Positions 61,569 through 64,000 of a DNA stretch of 64,000 nt are shown piece by piece (position 1 is the first letter of the stretch; each line of letters starts with the position of its first letter). Origin of the DNA: Bombus terrestris (lineage: Eukaryota > Arthropoda > Insecta > Hymenoptera > Apidae); NCBI RefSeq assembly GCF_910591885.1, contig NC_063279.1, forward strand, positions 9,734,001 through 9,798,000, given 5' to 3'. The notes under the pieces were generated by a model that saw nothing but the letters and a program-made list of their open reading frames with translations, had not been told where the DNA came from and did not search any database. A program made the position numbers and the translations under genes.

Positions 61569-64000
61569 ACCCGTTCTGATGAGCTCGACGGGCTTCTGCT
61601 GCATTTTCTGCTGCCTCAATTTAGCAGCAACATTCTGAAGCAGCCTGTATACGTTTCGAAAGCGACGAGACCGCCAGGGAGAGATCGAGAGGCTTCTAAC
61701 GGGCGTCCGTTTCCTCGTGTCCGCCTGCAATCTGTCCACTAGCCGCAACCCCCGTTTTCGTCCATCCCCCTTTTACTTCGCGCGCCGCCAGAGACAGAAG
61801 CATTTGGCGCTCGTGTACTTCTGCCATTCCATTTAGCTGCTGCTTCGCGTGGACCGAAGAGAAAGCCCCGTATACCAACGATGCACTCGGGAGAGTGTAC
61901 GATGATAACGTGCAGGGAAACACGACAGAGAAATTCGTGGGACGAAAAGGGGCGAAAAAAGAAGGGGCGAGAGATGAGAGAAGAACATGGTGAAAGAGAT
62001 ACTCGGAGCCAAAGCGTCGCGCCAACGCAACGCAACGGTTAGCTTGCACACACCGGAACTTCCTGAGAGAAAGAGGGCCAGTCAACGCATAGGTGAGGAA
62101 GGGATGATTCAACGTATGCGTGCGGGGGTAGAATGTCTATGTAATCCAAGCCGGTTGCATTATCTCGTGTCTCTGCATGTCCCTTTCCACTGGCTGTCAC
62201 GCGACCATGGTTTATGTTCTTTCGCCGCGACTTCTCATTCGTTTGCTGGCCGAACAACCAAGATTCCGTGTATCGATCTCTCCTCTAGCAAACGCGAAGC
62301 TATCCGATTTCGCGAGTACCCTGTTAGCTTTGCGTTATAGGGATGAGAGATGTCAAAGTAGAATAAAGGGGTAGGTTCTTTTATCTTTCTTTCTTCCTTG
62401 CTGTTTGGTTTTATTTTAGAGCGCGTCTAGACCAAGCTCGCTCGCTCTTCTTCCATTTTAGTAATATCTTGCAAGATAAAAGTATAAACGAGCATTTGTA
62501 CGACGTTTAGCGATTGTTCGCCGAATTAAAAATACCTAGACGAGAAATTTATTATTAGAATTTCTTCGTCAAACATCGGTGTGACAAGGCCGAGCGAACA
62601 TTGAAATGGGAATGAGCATTCTAGATACTCGGGCTAATCTCTACGAACATTCGCTTCGCGTTCGTCCTGATGTTCCTTCGGTGTAGGTGAATTTATGGAC
62701 AAATCGCTCGATGACTATACTGTCGTTCTATATTTGCCGGCTTTTCCGAAACGCACGTTTACGTGGATGATAGCAGGATGAGTTTTGAGGAACGGTGACT
62801 ATCATCGAGAAACGAAATTGAACCAATCCGTTGGATCGAATGTTTGCGCCGAGTATCGTTTTACGATGGGAATCGACGGCATATGATGGGAAACTCGCGA
62901 ATGTTTGGTATACTAAGTAGCTCGTTTCCTTCCTGACCATCGTTAACCTTTCTCGTTGGGAGTGAAACTATGTCTGGTAAAAAAAGTACCTTTTAAATAG
63001 CTCTGTGATTAATTGCGAAACGAGCAAGTTAATCGTAGGGTGATTATTAATCACTGCTTTAAGCGCAGCTTTGAATAAATCTGTAGTTTGCAAAAATAAT
63101 TTAGGAATAGTCGCGTAGGTATTTCTAAAAGATATTTTTCAAAATATTTGTCCATAAAATTTTAATGAAAATTGATACCTCAACCTGTGATAAGAGAATT
63201 TAATTAGAATTAACATCACTTTGTTCATAGGATATCTACACCATCGTTATAAAATAAGGTTTAGTAACGTACAATGTAATAGAACAACATAACTTCTGTC
63301 GACTTGCTGTTCATCTTACTTGTAATAATAACGAATACTAAAAATGATAGCGGTTGTTCTAGAAAATGAAAAGGTATGATATTCAGTACTTTTTAAATAT
63401 TTAAATTCGGGGCCCTCTTTCCCGGAATACCTTAAACGGGAATATTTTAGGACGAATACTTTATCTACCAAAAATATAACTTGCACAAAATCCTCGATAT
63501 TTCTCAATTTCCTTAAATCATCGAAAATCAAGACTTTATAAATTAAAAATTTGAGAGGAAGATAAATGGTATACTGTTCATGATTAATTGTCAGTCGCAT
63601 TGAAAATAATTCGGCAAGACGAAAAGAAAAGAAGGATGGAGTTTCATTTATTTGAAGTCAGAACGAGTCTCGTAAATTGATACCGACGAAAATTCGGAGG
63701 AAATATTAAAATTTCATTGTATTCTCCGTTGAAGTTTGCGCCTCCGCTCTGATCTCGTTGCACTTTTACTTCCTTTCGGAGTCGCTCTAATATTTTATAG
63801 GGTTTCCTCCTTGCACTCTTCGAAATAAATATCTAGCCGCCAGCGCGATATTAAATTTGCGGTTTCATACTGTCTCGTTTTTATTTAACTAGACATAGCA
63901 CGTCAAATCCGTTGACTCAACTGAATATTTTACTAACAAAATTTCCCTGTTTTCCCATCGAATCTTACGTTACAAAAAGCCAGCGACATTTCAAAGTAAA
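61569..64000. other. Non-coding stretch, no supported gene
   Basis: A GC-richer patch at 61,570-62,340 gives overlapping frames on both strands (up to 138 codons) without recognisable domains. The remainder to the window end is AT-rich and empty of recognisable features. Confidence 0.45.

Noticed and set aside
61557..62112. Minus-strand frames of 138 and 63 codons upstream of two AATAAA motifs
   Set aside because: The frames overlap in different registers, have no recognisable domain and show no clear splice sites. Kept only as a low-confidence 3'-end signal.

Overview
The window looks like non-coding DNA from an insect nuclear genome. It is AT-rich but CpG is not depleted, and it has scattered GA/CT and TA microsatellites, short TTAA-flanked inverted-repeat elements and a Ty3/gypsy-type LTR retrotransposon. 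This texture suggests a hymenopteran such as a bee, but no sequence here proves the species. Nothing looks bacterial or plasmid-borne. There are no operons, rRNA genes or CRISPR arrays. No host protein-coding exon can be supported: open frames outside the retroelement are short (under about 165 codons), do not resemble any family I recognise, and behave like chance frames. The window is most simply read as intergenic or long-intron sequence.

Layout. Positions 1-14.7 kb hold no recognisable gene. A small cluster of candidate regulatory motifs (a palindrome around TAATTA, then an E-box and a CCAAT box) sits near 14.8 kb. A 78-nt tRNA-like sequence with Pol III boxes and a T6 terminator lies on the minus strand at 15.1 kb. 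A GC/CpG-rich block at 15.98-16.55 kb contains a strong hairpin and a good minus-strand splice donor, so it may be a promoter and non-coding first exon. A 140-bp TTAA-flanked MITE lies at 23.5 kb. An old, diverged duplication lies at 34.5-34.9 kb. A second CpG-rich block with a perfect CRE (TGACGTCA) lies at 36.4-37.1 kb. A nested stem-loop region lies near 40 kb.

The only clear genic content is a 2,500-bp LTR retrotransposon on the minus strand at 46,635-49,134. It has two 600-bp LTRs identical by eye, a TATA target duplication, two CCHC zinc knuckles, the start of an aspartic protease (DSGA) and the C-terminal end of an integrase (GPF module). Most of gag and pol is deleted. The gag start codon appears to lie inside the LTR. 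The tRNA-Leu-like primer site is offset from the tRNA end, and an 8 x 41-bp tandem array sits downstream of the integrase remnant. Because the LTRs are identical, insertion was recent. Because reverse transcriptase and RNase H are missing, the copy must have been mobilised in trans or deleted during its last replication cycle.

Downstream, a 187-bp tandem duplication (four differences) lies at 51.5-51.9 kb and a second TTAA-flanked MITE (399 bp) at 58.3-58.7 kb. The rest is featureless apart from simple repeats and a few hairpins. I found no evidence for a novel multi-gene system. The structure of the deleted retroelement is the most interesting feature.
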